Shown here: positions 1 through 9,150 of the stretch, piece after piece
Position numbering within the stretch: position 1 is the first letter of the stretch
Layout: each line of letters starts with the position of its first letter
NCBI GenBank assembly: GCA_963803495.1
Contig: CAWDMP010000002.1
Location: 2,108,001-2,172,000 of the forward strand
Length of the DNA: 64,000 bases
Direction: 5' to 3'
Source: Persicitalea sp963803495
GTDB lineage: Bacteria; Bacteroidota; Bacteroidia; Cytophagales; Spirosomataceae
Made by a program: the position numbers and the translations under genes
Notes under the pieces: generated by a model
What the model was told of the DNA's origin: nothing
The model's input: the letters and a program-made list of their open reading frames with translations, nothing else
The model's database searches: none

Positions 1-2640
1 GGCAATTTCGAACTCACCAGTGTCCCTACCGGCAAGCACACGGTCGTCATCAGTTACGTTTCATACAAGCCCAAGGAAGTGGAGGTGACGGTATATCCCA
101 ACCAGGCGATTCTAATCAATAGTACCTTAGAAGAAGACGTCGCTACGCTGAACGAAGTCAAGATCGTGGGCCAGCGCGCTACGTTTACCGACGTGTCGGT
201 CATCACCGAAATCCGGCAGGCCGAGCAGGTGGCGGTCGGCATCTCGGCCCAGCAAATTCAGAAATCACAGGACCGCGACGCCTCGCAGGTCATCCGCCGG
301 GTACCGGGCGTGTCCATTCAGGACGACCGCTTCGTCATCATCCGCGGTCTCAACGAGCGCTACAACACCGTGATGCTCAACGACGCCATCACGCCCTCCA
401 CCGAGGTCGACGTGAAATCTTTTTCCTTCGACCTCATCCCCAGCTCGGCCATCGACCGGATGGTGATCTACAAGTCGGGCGCGCCTGAGCTACCCGGCGA
501 ATTCGCGGGGGGTATCATCAAGATATACACCAAGACCGTCCCCGACGAGAACGGTCTGACCGTCGGCTTTTCTACGAGCTACCGCGCCGGAACTACTTTT
601 CAGAATGTATTGAGCGACAAGGGCTACGGCGGCGATATGCTCGGCCTCGGAGCGGGAGCACGCCGCTTGCCCTCCTCTTTTCCCACGACTAGCGCCTTAC
701 TCGCCGAAAATCGACCCTCTGCTGCCACCTTCCAAGCCTTTCGCAACCTGCCGGACTTCTACAATGTGGGGACCGCCAACGTGAATCCTGATCTCAGGCT
801 TTCGGTAGGCTACAACCGCAAGATGTATGTGGGCGACAAGACACTGACTACCTTCAATAATGTCAGCTATACCAACGCTAACCAGGTACTCAGGCGCGAT
901 CAGAACCGGTACTTGTCGTTCAATCCATCGCAGCAACGGTCGGAGATTCTGAGTTCATACAGCGACGATGTTTACGCCAACAACGTCCGATTGGGTATCA
1001 TGTCGAACTGGGGACTGATTTTGAACCCCAATAATAAAATCGAATTTAGAAACTTGTTCAACCAACTCTCCAGCAAGGAAACCACCTTCCGGCAGGGTTT
1101 CAATACCGATAACGGCCGAGACGTAGAGAACTTCGCCTTCCGCTACGAGTCCAAGAGTATCTACACGGGACAGCTGAGTGGTACCCACGACCTTTCGGAC
1201 GCTACAACAGTTAAGTGGACGGGGGCCTTTGGCTACACCCTTCGCGAAGAGCCGGACTTCCGCCGTTTCATCTCGAGTCGCGACCGGGGCACCAACGACC
1301 CCTTTACGGTCGAGATCGTGCCCGGAAGCAACGCCAGTCTGACGCGTGGCGCGCGCTTCTACTCGACGCTTAACGAATATACTTCGTCGCTTCGGGCCGA
1401 CTGGGAGCATCGTGTACGGCGCAAAGGCTACGCCGACAATGACAAGATGGATATCAAGTTGCGGGCGGGTGCTTACGGCGAATACAAAGACCGTTCGTTC
1501 CAGGCACGTTGGTTCAACCTTGCTAATCCTGGCGGCGTAGCGCAGGAAGTCACCAACCAGCCCTTCGAACAATTGTTCAGCAGCAACAGTATTGGCCCCG
1601 ATAAGCTTTTTTACGGGGAGCGCACCAACTTCGACGACCGATACGACGCCCAAATGCTCTTGGGAGCGGCCTACATAGGGGCCCATTACCCGGTTACGCC
1701 TAAGTTCAGCGCTTCGGTAGGATTGCGGGGCGAGTTCAGCCGCCAGCAACTGCAAAGTCGCCTGCGCGGGTCGGGTCAGGACGTTGATGTGGATAACCCG
1801 ATCCTCCGGCCGCTGCCTTCGCTCAACCTGACCTATAACCTTACCGACAAGTCACTGTTCAGGCTGGCGTACGGCATCACGATCAACCGTCCCGAGTTCC
1901 GCGAGCTGGCTCCCTTCAATTATTATGATTTTGCGTTCGACGTTTCCCGTGTGGGTAATCCTAACCTGAAAACGCCGACGATTCACAATGCCGACTTCCG
2001 CTATGAGTTTTATCCGTCGGACGGGGAGTTGATCTCAATTGCCGGTTTTTACAAAAACTTCTTGAATCCCATCGAAGCCAAAGTGCGCTTTGCAGGGTCG
2101 GGCGTTTCCTTCACAGTCGACAATGCCGAAAAAGCCTATGCCATCGGGGCCGAGTTGGAAATCCGGAAGTCATTGAAAGATTTGACCGCCTCCGGTTTTG
2201 TCGATAATCTCACCCTACTGCTGAACGCTTCCCTGATTCAGAGCCGCGTCACGACTGGGTTCATCGGTCAGGAAAATAACCGTCAATTACAGGGGCAGTC
2301 GCCTTACCTGGTCAACACAGGGATATACTACAACGATGTCAATAGCGGTTGGCAGGTCAATGTCCTCTACAACGTGGTCGGCACCCGGATTTTCCTGGTG
2401 GGCGACAAAGAGTTGCAGCCCACCGTATACGAGATGCCGCGTAACGTCATCGACCTGAACCTTATCAAAGCGATTGGCGAGCACTGGCAGGTAAAAATTG
2501 GCATCCAGGATTTGCTCAACCAGCGTTTTCGTCTGATCCAGGACAGCAACCTCGATCAGAAAATCGACTCGATCGATGAAACTTATCAGTCCTACCGTCC
2601 GGGAACGTACTCCACCGTAGGACTGAGCTATAAGTTCTAA
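1..2640 (+). CDS. TonB-dependent outer-membrane receptor, 5' end missing
   Basis: The reading frame is open from base 1, so the gene begins before the window; 879 residues are visible. The first 40 or so residues end a carboxypeptidase-regulatory-like beta-sandwich (GNFELTSVPTGKHTV), the N-terminal extension usual in Bacteroidota receptors. The plug domain follows at about 70-165, with VPGVSIQDDRFVIIRGL and later PGEFAGGIIKIYT. The rest is beta-barrel rich in aromatic and Asp/Asn turns and ends in GLSYKF, a terminal Phe typical of outer-membrane barrels. The protein should import a bound ligand across the outer membrane using TonB energy; the ligand cannot be read from sequence. A lipoprotein gene follows after 124 bp on the same strand, suggesting a receptor/surface-lipoprotein pair rather than a classical SusC/SusD pair. 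Confidence 0.9.
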   Translation, partial: GNFELTSVPTGKHTVVISYVSYKPKEVEVTVYPNQAILINSTLEEDVATLNEVKIVGQRATFTDVSVITEIRQAEQVAVGISAQQIQKSQDRDASQVIRRVPGVSIQDDRFVIIRGLNERYNTVMLNDAITPSTEVDVKSFSFDLIPSSAIDRMVIYKSGAPELPGEFAGGIIKIYTKTVPDENGLTVGFSTSYRAGTTFQNVLSDKGYGGDMLGLGAGARRLPSSFPTTSALLAENRPSAATFQAFRNLPDFYNVGTANVNPDLRLSVGYNRKMYVGDKTLTTFNNVSYTNANQVLRRDQNRYLSFNPSQQRSEILSSYSDDVYANNVRLGIMSNWGLILNPNNKIEFRNLFNQLSSKETTFRQGFNTDNGRDVENFAFRYESKSIYTGQLSGTHDLSDATTVKWTGAFGYTLREEPDFRRFISSRDRGTNDPFTVEIVPGSNASLTRGARFYSTLNEYTSSLRADWEHRVRRKGYADNDKMDIKLRAGAYGEYKDRSFQARWFNLANPGGVAQEVTNQPFEQLFSSNSIGPDKLFYGERTNFDDRYDAQMLLGAAYIGAHYPVTPKFSASVGLRGEFSRQQLQSRLRGSGQDVDVDNPILRPLPSLNLTYNLTDKSLFRLAYGITINRPEFRELAPFNYYDFAFDVSRVGNPNLKTPTIHNADFRYEFYPSDGELISIAGFYKNFLNPIEAKVRFAGSGVSFTVDNAEKAYAIGAELEIRKSLKDLTASGFVDNLTLLLNASLIQSRVTTGFIGQENNRQLQGQSPYLVNTGIYYNDVNSGWQVNVLYNVVGTRIFLVGDKELQPTVYEMPRNVIDLNLIKAIGEHWQVKIGIQDLLNQRFRLIQDSNLDQKIDSIDETYQSYRPGTYSTVGLSYKF

Positions 2641-2707
2641 TCCAAACCAAAAGGAAAGCGCAAGCGAACAGAGACAGCATCAACACCCTAATAATTGTAA
2701 TACCAGA

Positions 2708-2755
2708 CGATTACACACTTTCACAATCAAACAATTAAAAATCAAATCTTAATCA
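2708..2755 (+). repeat. Degenerate 8-bp-period array upstream of the lipoprotein gene
   Basis: Units CGATTACA, CACTTTCA, CAATCAAA, CAATTAAA and AATCAAAT follow one another with a period of eight bases and end about ten bases before the next start codon. The unit CGATTACA recurs in the array before hisA. This is the weakest of the periodic arrays in the window. Confidence 0.45.
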
Positions 2756-2764
2756 AAAGGAAGT

Positions 2765-4093
2765 ATGAAAAAGGTAACGAATTATTTTAGAGCGTTTATT
2801 TTCGCTGCATTAGTCGCAGGTGTTGCGGCTTGTGACAACGATCCGGCACCAGGTCCTACCCCACCTCCCGCACCGACGGGTCCCGAGACAATCTCGGGAG
2901 TCATCAGTACCAATACCACCTGGACCGCCGACAAACAGTACGTTCTTTCGGGATTTGTGTACGTGGGCGATGGGGCCACGCTGACTATTCAGCCCGGCAC
3001 GATCATCAAAGGAGAGCGCTCTACCAAGGGGTCGCTTATTGTGAGGCGCGGCGGCAAGATCATTGCTAACGGTACGGCCCAGCAGCCGATTGTGTTCACC
3101 TCTAACCAAGCCAAAGGCTCACGGGCAGCTGGGGACTGGGGCGGCTTGGTGATTTTGGGTAAAGCACCCGTCAACAAGACTCCCGCCGTGGTAGAAGGCG
3201 AGAATGTAACGGAATTTGGCGGTACTGACGCCGCCGACAACTCAGGTTCTTTGAAGTACGTCCGCATCGAGTTCGCGGGCATTGCCTTCGAGACCGACCG
3301 CGAGATCAACGGCCTTACGCTTGGTGGTGTAGGGTCAGGTACCACGATCGACTACGTGCAGGTTTCGTACAGCGGCGATGACTCTTTCGAGTGGTTCGGT
3401 GGAACGGTCAATGCCAAGCACCTCATCGCTTACCGTGGCCTCGACGACGACTTCGACACCGACAACGGGTACAGCGGCACGGTTCAGTACGGCTTGGTGA
3501 TCCGTGACCCCGCCGTGGCCGATCAAGCTGGTGATTCCAATGTGTTCGAGTCGGATAACGATTCAGGTGGCTCGGAAGCCCTTCCCAAGACAGCTGCTCG
3601 CTTTGCCAACATCACCGCAACGATTGCTGCCGGTGCCCTGGATTCGAAGTACAATGCCGCGATGCGTCTTCGTCGCAGTTCTGAATTGAAAATTTACAAC
3701 AGCGTATTTGCCGCACCTTATAAGGTGGGTGTGCTGATCCAAAATGCATCCGTTGACAACTACAAAAATGGTAAGCTGGTGTTGCAGGGAATTGCGCTCC
3801 AAGGGGCTACGAAAATGTTCGACGGGGTAGACGAAACGATCTTTAACGCCGCTACTAACAAAAACAAGGTGTATGCCAACGTAGCTGACCTGATGATGGA
3901 TACGAACTTCAACAGCCTGACTGCTCGTCCAAACGCAATCCCCAAGGCTGGCTCGCCCCTGCTGATGGGTGGCGTGACACTACCTGCCGGATTTGAGCCC
4001 GCGCCTTACATCGGTGCTTTCAACACCACCGACTGGACGGCTGGCTGGGCCAACTTCGATCCGCAGAATACGGATTATGATGCCGCTAAGTAA
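2765..4093 (+). CDS. Surface lipoprotein with beta-helix-like repeats
   Basis: A lipoprotein signal peptide ends at AGVAAC with Cys23 as the lipidation site, followed by a Pro/Gly-rich linker (about 24-42). The body contains repeated short turns of the kind that stack into a right-handed beta-helix (GDGATLTIQPGTIIKG, GSLIVRRGGKIIANGT, DWGGLVILGKAPV, EINGLTLGGVGSGT). Aspartate-rich stretches (YRGLDDDFDTDNGYSG) could bind calcium or polar ligands. Related proteins in Bacteroidota often sit next to TonB-dependent receptors, as here; some carry C-terminal type IX sorting domains, but none is evident in this one. The function is probably capture of a ligand at the cell surface for the upstream receptor; that is inference. 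The start is the first ATG and gives a well-formed signal peptide. Confidence 0.75.
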   Translation: MKKVTNYFRAFIFAALVAGVAACDNDPAPGPTPPPAPTGPETISGVISTNTTWTADKQYVLSGFVYVGDGATLTIQPGTIIKGERSTKGSLIVRRGGKIIANGTAQQPIVFTSNQAKGSRAAGDWGGLVILGKAPVNKTPAVVEGENVTEFGGTDAADNSGSLKYVRIEFAGIAFETDREINGLTLGGVGSGTTIDYVQVSYSGDDSFEWFGGTVNAKHLIAYRGLDDDFDTDNGYSGTVQYGLVIRDPAVADQAGDSNVFESDNDSGGSEALPKTAARFANITATIAAGALDSKYNAAMRLRRSSELKIYNSVFAAPYKVGVLIQNASVDNYKNGKLVLQGIALQGATKMFDGVDETIFNAATNKNKVYANVADLMMDTNFNSLTARPNAIPKAGSPLLMGGVTLPAGFEPAPYIGAFNTTDWTAGWANFDPQNTDYDAAK

Positions 4094-4133
4094 TGTAATC
4101 CACAACGACCTTTAAATTGGTGTCAGATTACCG

Positions 4134-4165
4134 AAAGACCGGAGGCCTTGCCTCTGGTCTTTTTT
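4134..4165 (+). terminator. Rho-independent terminator after the lipoprotein gene
   Basis: AAAGACC-G-GAGGC pairs with GCCTC-T-GGTCTTT around a three-base loop, followed by a T run. It lies 40 bp after the stop codon and closes the receptor/lipoprotein unit. Confidence 0.85.
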
Positions 4166-4343
4166 GTGTTTCAGAAGAAGCGCCCATGGCCGCTTCTGCA
4201 ATAACTTTCTTACACTCTTGCCCTACGGCTCTAAACGCTACAATCATTTCTCCACACCAGCGTTGAAGCCGGGCGTCGGGTAACCCTCACGCCGCCCAGC
4301 GGACCAAAATAAAATTGATGTCCGGCAGGCGACACCTTTTCTG

Positions 4344-4351
4344 TATCTTTG
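4344..4351 (+). promoter_or_regulatory. -7-like element TATCTTTG upstream of rseP
   Basis: TATCTTTG matches the Bacteroidota -7 consensus TAnnTTTG and lies 79 bp before the rseP start. No TTG at the right spacing is seen, so the assignment is tentative. The rest of the 336-bp spacer (4094-4429) holds the terminator above, a small hairpin near 4172-4190 (AGAAGCG/CGCTTCT) and nothing else recognisable. Confidence 0.45.
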
Positions 4352-4429
4352 CGGTTTATTTCGTACATGCGCCGAACTGATTTGAGTTAGGCGTTATTTT
4401 TATTTGAAATTATACCCCAAAATCCTTAC

Positions 4430-5758
4430 ATGGATCAATACCTGGAAATACTCATCATGGCCGGACAACTCATCCTGGGTTTGTCCATTTTGGTAGGTCT
4501 GCACGAGTTGGGGCACCTGCTCACGGCTAAGATGTTCGGGATGCGGGTCGAGAAGTACTTCATCGGCTTTCCGCCCAAAGTATGGAGCATTCAGCGCGGC
4601 GAAACCGAGTACGGCATCGGGGCCATTCCGTTGGGTGGTTTTGTCAAGATCACGGGCATGATCGACGAATCGCTCGATACCAAAGACTTGGATAAGGAGC
4701 CGGAGCCCTGGGAATTTCGGGCTAAGCCCGCCTGGCAGCGGCTCGTCGTGATGCTGGGCGGCATCATCGTCAACGTCGCGGTGGGCATCATCATTTTCGT
4801 GGCGATTGCTTACAAAAACGGCGATTCGTTCCTGTCCAAAGAAGAAGGCAACCGCTACGGCATTGTGGCGGGTGAGTTGGCCAGGGAAATTGGCCTGCAA
4901 ACGGGTGATAAGATCGTCGCCGTCAACGGCCACGACTTCCAGAACTTCGACGAGGTACTCAGCAACGATGTGTTTATGGGGAGCAACAGCAGCTACACCG
5001 TCGACCGCAACGGCGAGCGGGTGGAGATCGACATTCCCAACAACTTCATCGAAAAACTCTCCGATCCCAACGAGAAAGGCAACTTCATCCAGCCCGCCTA
5101 CCCCTTCACGGTGGCGGCCATCGAGCCTGATTACCCCGCCGAAAAAGCGGGTTTGAAAGCCGGGGACAACATCACGGCGGTCAATGGTACCCCCACCCAG
5201 TTCTACTACCAATTCTCGGAAGCCCTCGCCAACGCTAAAGGGAAGGACGTCACGCTGACCGTAGCGCGCGATGGCCGGGATATCACGATGCCCGTGACCG
5301 TCACCGAAGATGGCAAGATCGGTTTCCAGGCCAAGAGTGCGCTGAATTTTACGACCGTAGAGTACACGTTCCCCGAGGCCGTGGCGGTAGGTACCAAAGA
5401 TGCCTTCGGCGTGGTTTATAATAACATCAAGGGCTTTGGCAAGATATTCCGGGGTGAAGTTTCGGCCTCCAAAGCGCTGAGCGGCCCGATTGGCATCGCC
5501 CGTATGTTCGGCGGCGTGTGGGATTGGGGCCGGTTCTGGTTCCTGACGGGCCTGCTGTCGATGATCCTGGCCTTTATGAATGCCCTGCCGATTCCAGCCT
5601 TGGACGGCGGCCACGCGGTCATTCTGCTCTACGAAATGATTTCGGGCCGCAAGCCTTCGGATGCTTTTCTCGAAAATGCCCAGAAAGTCGGCATGGTCAT
5701 GCTACTGGGTTTGATGGCGTTCGCCATATTCAATGATGTGTGGAAAGCTATTTTTTAG
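4430..5758 (+). CDS. rseP: Site-2 intramembrane zinc protease RseP
   Basis: This M50-family metalloprotease cuts membrane-embedded substrates such as anti-sigma factors and leftover signal peptides. The first transmembrane segment carries the zinc motif HELGH (His25, Glu26, His29). Two PDZ-like regions are visible in the periplasmic part (around GLQTGDKIVAVNG and AGLKAGDNITAVNG), as in E. coli RseP. The third zinc ligand is in the conserved NALPIPALDGGH near residue 392, followed by a last hydrophobic helix. The length of 442 residues fits the family. The stop codon TAG lies inside the first TTAGG unit of the periodic repeat that follows. The neighbours lon and a DUF6702 envelope protein support a role in envelope quality control. 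Confidence 0.95.
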   Translation: MDQYLEILIMAGQLILGLSILVGLHELGHLLTAKMFGMRVEKYFIGFPPKVWSIQRGETEYGIGAIPLGGFVKITGMIDESLDTKDLDKEPEPWEFRAKPAWQRLVVMLGGIIVNVAVGIIIFVAIAYKNGDSFLSKEEGNRYGIVAGELAREIGLQTGDKIVAVNGHDFQNFDEVLSNDVFMGSNSSYTVDRNGERVEIDIPNNFIEKLSDPNEKGNFIQPAYPFTVAAIEPDYPAEKAGLKAGDNITAVNGTPTQFYYQFSEALANAKGKDVTLTVARDGRDITMPVTVTEDGKIGFQAKSALNFTTVEYTFPEAVAVGTKDAFGVVYNNIKGFGKIFRGEVSASKALSGPIGIARMFGGVWDWGRFWFLTGLLSMILAFMNALPIPALDGGHAVILLYEMISGRKPSDAFLENAQKVGMVMLLGLMAFAIFNDVWKAIF

Positions 5759-5892
5759 GTTATTAGGTATTAGGTTGTTAGGTTCTTAGGCCTTTCGATC
5801 TCAATCGAATCATTTTAGCAGGTGCACCAACGACCGATCGTCGCTTAGCTGGCCAGAACCTAATACCCAACAACCTAATACCTAACAACCTG
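5755..5892. repeat. TTAGGT-type 7/8-bp array with inverted copy
   Basis: The first arm (5755-5790) is built of TTAGGTTA, TTAGGTA, TTAGGTTG and TTAGGTTC. After a spacer of about 65 bp the second arm (5857-5892) reads AACCTAATACCCAACAACC and continues in the same style, that is, the inverted complement. The element fills the whole spacer between rseP, whose stop codon it contains, and the DUF6702 gene. The same family recurs at 42401-42525, 58741-58764 and 60422-60527. Confidence 0.85.
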
Positions 5893-5904
5893 TTTTCATA
5901 AGAT

Positions 5905-6411
5905 TTGAAACAAAGAAAGAGCTTACTTCTTCTTCCGGGTTTGATCCTCGCGCTGACACTTCTCATGGCAGCGAGCTCATGGCACGAATACCACGTCAGT
6001 GTGACGCGGCTTAGGTTCGAGCCATCTCAAAAGATGTTGGAAGTGAGTATTCGGGCGTATACGGATGATTTGGAAAAGGGGCTCTCGCTCGCCAACGGCA
6101 ATCAACGCTTCACACTGAGAGACGGCGATAAGAACAATCCAGCCGTGGAGCGGTATTTACTTAAACGCTTCGCCCTCGCCGACCCCGCGCGCAAGCTGCA
6201 ACCGGTGAAATACATCGGCAAGGAAGAGGAGGCCGACGCGACCTGGCTATACCTCGAAGTACCCTTCGACGGCAAACCCGAAGGCTGGGTGATGAAAAAC
6301 GAGCTACTGTTCGAAGCCTTCGACGATCAGGTCAACATGGTCAACGCCAAGTGGGACGACGACCGCAAAACGTATTTATTTAAAAAAGGAAAAGGCGTAC
6401 AAGCCTTATAA
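5905..6411 (+). CDS. DUF6702 family exported protein
   Basis: A 168-residue protein beginning at TTG 5905, the only in-frame start that retains a full hydrophobic leader (LLLLPGLILALTLLMAASS). The mature part opens with HEYHVSVTRLRFEPSQKMLE and has the charged beta-rich pattern of DUF6702 proteins, which are small Bacteroidota envelope proteins of unknown function. It is followed after 6 bp by lon and preceded by rseP, so co-expression with proteolytic quality control is plausible. The mature part has no cysteine and shows no catalytic motif. The family call is from recalled pattern, not from a search. Confidence 0.65.
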   Translation: MKQRKSLLLLPGLILALTLLMAASSWHEYHVSVTRLRFEPSQKMLEVSIRAYTDDLEKGLSLANGNQRFTLRDGDKNNPAVERYLLKRFALADPARKLQPVKYIGKEEEADATWLYLEVPFDGKPEGWVMKNELLFEAFDDQVNMVNAKWDDDRKTYLFKKGKGVQAL

Positions 6412-6417
6412 TTTTGA

Positions 6418-8955
6418 ATGAGTTACCCTCCCTCCCTCATGAAATTTGAAAATTCTGATATTTATAGCCGACTGCTAGTGTCTGATTCTGATTTGGATAG
6501 CCTGGAAATTGTACCCATTGGTGGGCCCGACGGGCCGGAAGAGCCGCTGGATTTGCCCGATGAACTGGCAATTCTACCGATTCGGCATACGGTGCTTTTT
6601 CCCGGTATGGTCATTCCGGTGACGGTAGTGCGGCAGAAAGCCATTCGGCTGGTGAAGAAAATCTACCGCAATTCCGATATCAACCAGCGGATTATGGGCG
6701 CGGTGACGCAGGCCAAGCCGCAAAAGGAAGACCCCGGTTCCGAAGACCTCTACAAAGTCGGTACGGTGGCGCACATCCTGAAAATGATCACGCTACCCGA
6801 CGGCAACGTGACGATCATCGTGCAGGGGCGTCAGCGGTTCAGGATAATGGAAATTATCGGCGAAGACCCCTACATGACCGCCCGGATCGAGGGCATCGAC
6901 GACAATTTTCCCAATGCCAGGCGTAAGGAATCCAAGGCGTTACTCAATTCGCTTCGCGATGGCGCGCACCGCATCATGCGGCTTAATCCCGAGATTCCGC
7001 AAGAAGCCCGCATCGCGCTCGACAACATCGAGAGCCCGGTGTTTCTAATCCATTTCCTGTCGTCCAACATCAACGTGGAGGTACCCGACAAGCAGAAACT
7101 GCTCGAAGAAACCAACGCGCACAAGCAGGCCAACCTGCTGCTGCAATTTATGATGCGGGAAATCGAGATGCTGGAATTGAAGCGCGAGATTCAATCCAAA
7201 GCCAGCTCCGACATCGACCAACAGCAACGCGACTACTTCCTGCGCCAGCAGATCAAGGTACTTAACGACGAGCTAGGCATCGACAGCCCGGAGCGCGAGA
7301 TGGACGACTTGCGGATGAAGGCCATGAAGAAAACCTGGCCCAAAACCGTGCAGCAGCACTTCGACCGCGAGGTGAACAAGTTGCAACGCATGAATCCGAT
7401 GGCCCCCGAGTACCCCATGACGCTCAACTACCTCGAGACGCTCGTGGATTTGCCCTGGGAAGAATACACCAAGGATAACTTCGACCTCGTGCGGGCGCAA
7501 AAAATCCTCGATTCCGACCATTTTGGTTTGGAAAAAGTGAAGGAGCGCATCATCGAGTACCTGGCGGTTTTGAAACTCAAAAACAACATGAAAGCGCCGA
7601 TCCTGTGCCTGTACGGCCCTCCCGGCGTGGGCAAAACCTCCTTGGGCAAATCGGTGGCCAAAGCGCTCAATCGCGAGTACATCCGTATGGCGCTGGGCGG
7701 TATTCACGACGAGGCCGAGATTCGCGGTCACCGCAAGACCTACATCGGCGCTATGCCCGGCAAGCTGATTCAGCTCATCAAGCGAGCGGGCTCGTCCAAC
7801 CCGGTCTTTATTCTGGACGAAATTGACAAAGTGAGCTCCGACTACCGCGGCGATCCCGCTTCGGCGCTACTGGAAGTACTTGACCCGGAGCAGAATGTGT
7901 CATTTACCGACAATTACCTCGAAGTGGAATATGATCTTTCGAAGGTACTGTTTATCGCCACGGCCAATTCGCTCGATACCATCCACCCTGCCCTGCGCGA
8001 CCGAATGGAGATCATCGAAATGACGGGTTACACGATGGAGGAAAAACTACAAATCGCTAAGAAGTACCTCGTACCCAAGCAGCGGAAGGAAAACGGCTTG
8101 AAATCGACCAACGTACGTGTGGACGACAAAGCGCTGCAGAAGATCATCGAAGGCTACACCCGCGAATCGGGCGTGCGGAATCTGGAGCAAAAGGTAGGTA
8201 CCGTCATGCGGAAGGTGGCGAAATCCATCGCGATGGAGCAGGAGTACACCAAAACGATTAAAGCCGACCAAATCGAGAAGTTTCTGGGCGGCGAGGTATT
8301 CGACAAAGACCTTTACCAGGACAACGACCTGGCGGGCGTCGTCACGGGCTTGGCCTGGACGTCGGTGGGCGGTGAAATTCTGTTCATCGAAACCAGCCTT
8401 AGCCGCGGCAAAGGTACCCTGACGCTCTCGGGGCAACTGGGCGATGTCATGAAAGAATCGGCCGTTACGGCCCTTTCCTACCTCAAAGCCCACGCCGAAC
8501 GGCTCGGTATCGACTACCGCGTGTTCAATCACTACGACCTGCACGTCCACGTACCCGCCGGAGCGGTGCCCAAGGACGGCCCGTCGGCGGGCGTCACGAT
8601 GCTGACCTCGATGGCTTCGATCTTCACCCAGCGTCGCGTGAAGGCGTTTGTCGCCATGACGGGCGAAATCACGCTCCGCGGCAAGGTACTACCTGTGGGT
8701 GGTGTGAAAGAGAAAATCCTGGCCGCGCGTCGGGCGGGCGTGAAGGAAATTATCTTGTGCGTCAAGAACAAAAAGGACGTCGACGAAGTGCCCGCCGAGT
8801 ACATCAAGGAACTGTCGTTCCACTACGTCGATACGGTAGATGAGGTACTAGCCGCCGCGCTGCTGCCCGAGACGGTGTTGAATCCGATGAAATTTGTTTA
8901 TCCCGAAGAAAAGAAAGAAAAAACGGAGAACGTTAGTGAAGTGGTCGTGTTGTAA
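6418..8955 (+). CDS. lon: ATP-dependent Lon protease
   Basis: Lon degrades misfolded and regulatory proteins in the cytoplasm. The N-terminal substrate-binding domain (about 45-250) begins at LPDELAILPIRHTVLFPGMV. The AAA+ module has Walker A GPPGVGKTS at 400-408 and Walker B FILDEIDK. The C-terminal protease domain has the catalytic Ser723 in KDGPSAGVTM and Lys764 in GGVKEKIL. At 845 residues it is full length; the short acidic tail (EEKKEKTENVSEVVVL) is usual in Bacteroidota Lon. The start at 6418 lies 6 bp after the preceding stop; a second ATG at 6439 (MKFENSDIYS) is an alternative. Lon marks a housekeeping region, and nothing in the gene is disrupted. Confidence 0.97.
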   Translation: MSYPPSLMKFENSDIYSRLLVSDSDLDSLEIVPIGGPDGPEEPLDLPDELAILPIRHTVLFPGMVIPVTVVRQKAIRLVKKIYRNSDINQRIMGAVTQAKPQKEDPGSEDLYKVGTVAHILKMITLPDGNVTIIVQGRQRFRIMEIIGEDPYMTARIEGIDDNFPNARRKESKALLNSLRDGAHRIMRLNPEIPQEARIALDNIESPVFLIHFLSSNINVEVPDKQKLLEETNAHKQANLLLQFMMREIEMLELKREIQSKASSDIDQQQRDYFLRQQIKVLNDELGIDSPEREMDDLRMKAMKKTWPKTVQQHFDREVNKLQRMNPMAPEYPMTLNYLETLVDLPWEEYTKDNFDLVRAQKILDSDHFGLEKVKERIIEYLAVLKLKNNMKAPILCLYGPPGVGKTSLGKSVAKALNREYIRMALGGIHDEAEIRGHRKTYIGAMPGKLIQLIKRAGSSNPVFILDEIDKVSSDYRGDPASALLEVLDPEQNVSFTDNYLEVEYDLSKVLFIATANSLDTIHPALRDRMEIIEMTGYTMEEKLQIAKKYLVPKQRKENGLKSTNVRVDDKALQKIIEGYTRESGVRNLEQKVGTVMRKVAKSIAMEQEYTKTIKADQIEKFLGGEVFDKDLYQDNDLAGVVTGLAWTSVGGEILFIETSLSRGKGTLTLSGQLGDVMKESAVTALSYLKAHAERLGIDYRVFNHYDLHVHVPAGAVPKDGPSAGVTMLTSMASIFTQRRVKAFVAMTGEITLRGKVLPVGGVKEKILAARRAGVKEIILCVKNKKDVDEVPAEYIKELSFHYVDTVDEVLAAALLPETVLNPMKFVYPEEKKEKTENVSEVVVL

Positions 8956-8956
8956 A

Positions 8957-9044
8957 CGTGGGGGCGTGATGGCGTTTAGGAGTGGGGGCGGTTCTTTTAC
9001 TTCCGTAGCCTTCTAGCTCAAGCGAACGCCCCACGGCCCCCACG
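8957..9044. repeat. Imperfect long inverted repeat after lon
   Basis: CGTGGGGGC at 8957-8965 pairs exactly with GCCCCCACG at 9036-9044, and inside it GGCGTT pairs with AACGCC. Overall about 15 of 20 positions of each arm match, with a loop near 45 bp. It starts two bases after the lon stop codon and may act as a transcript end or as a dispersed palindrome. There is no T run. Confidence 0.5.
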
Positions 9045-9070
9045 CATTCACGGCTTACACGACTTTGGCA

Positions 9071-9099
9071 TTGATTTTATACTGAAACACTTAGCTTTG
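9071..9099 (+). promoter_or_regulatory. Promoter TTG-N18-TAGCTTTG
   Basis: TTG at 9071-9073 and TAGCTTTG at 9092-9099 with an 18-bp spacer match the Bacteroidota consensus (TTG, 17-23 bp, TAnnTTTG). The start codon of the downstream AsmA-like gene is 52 bp further on. Confidence 0.65.
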
Positions 9100-9150
9100 G
9101 AGTTCCTACAAACGGGAGCTCCATTTTCTACATAAAACCCATCCCATATT

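Noticed and set aside
955..1755. Long open frame antisense to the TonB-dependent receptor
   Set aside because: It is the shadow of a high-GC coding strand; no protein-like motifs, and the plus-strand receptor fully explains the region.
4400..5614. 404-codon open frame antisense to rseP
   Set aside because: Rich in His, Asp and Arg with no fold-like pattern; rseP on the other strand has complete catalytic motifs.
5755..5892. Telomere-like TTAGGT repeats
   Set aside because: The units are mixed 7- and 8-mers, internal, short and paired as inverted arms; nothing suggests a chromosome end.
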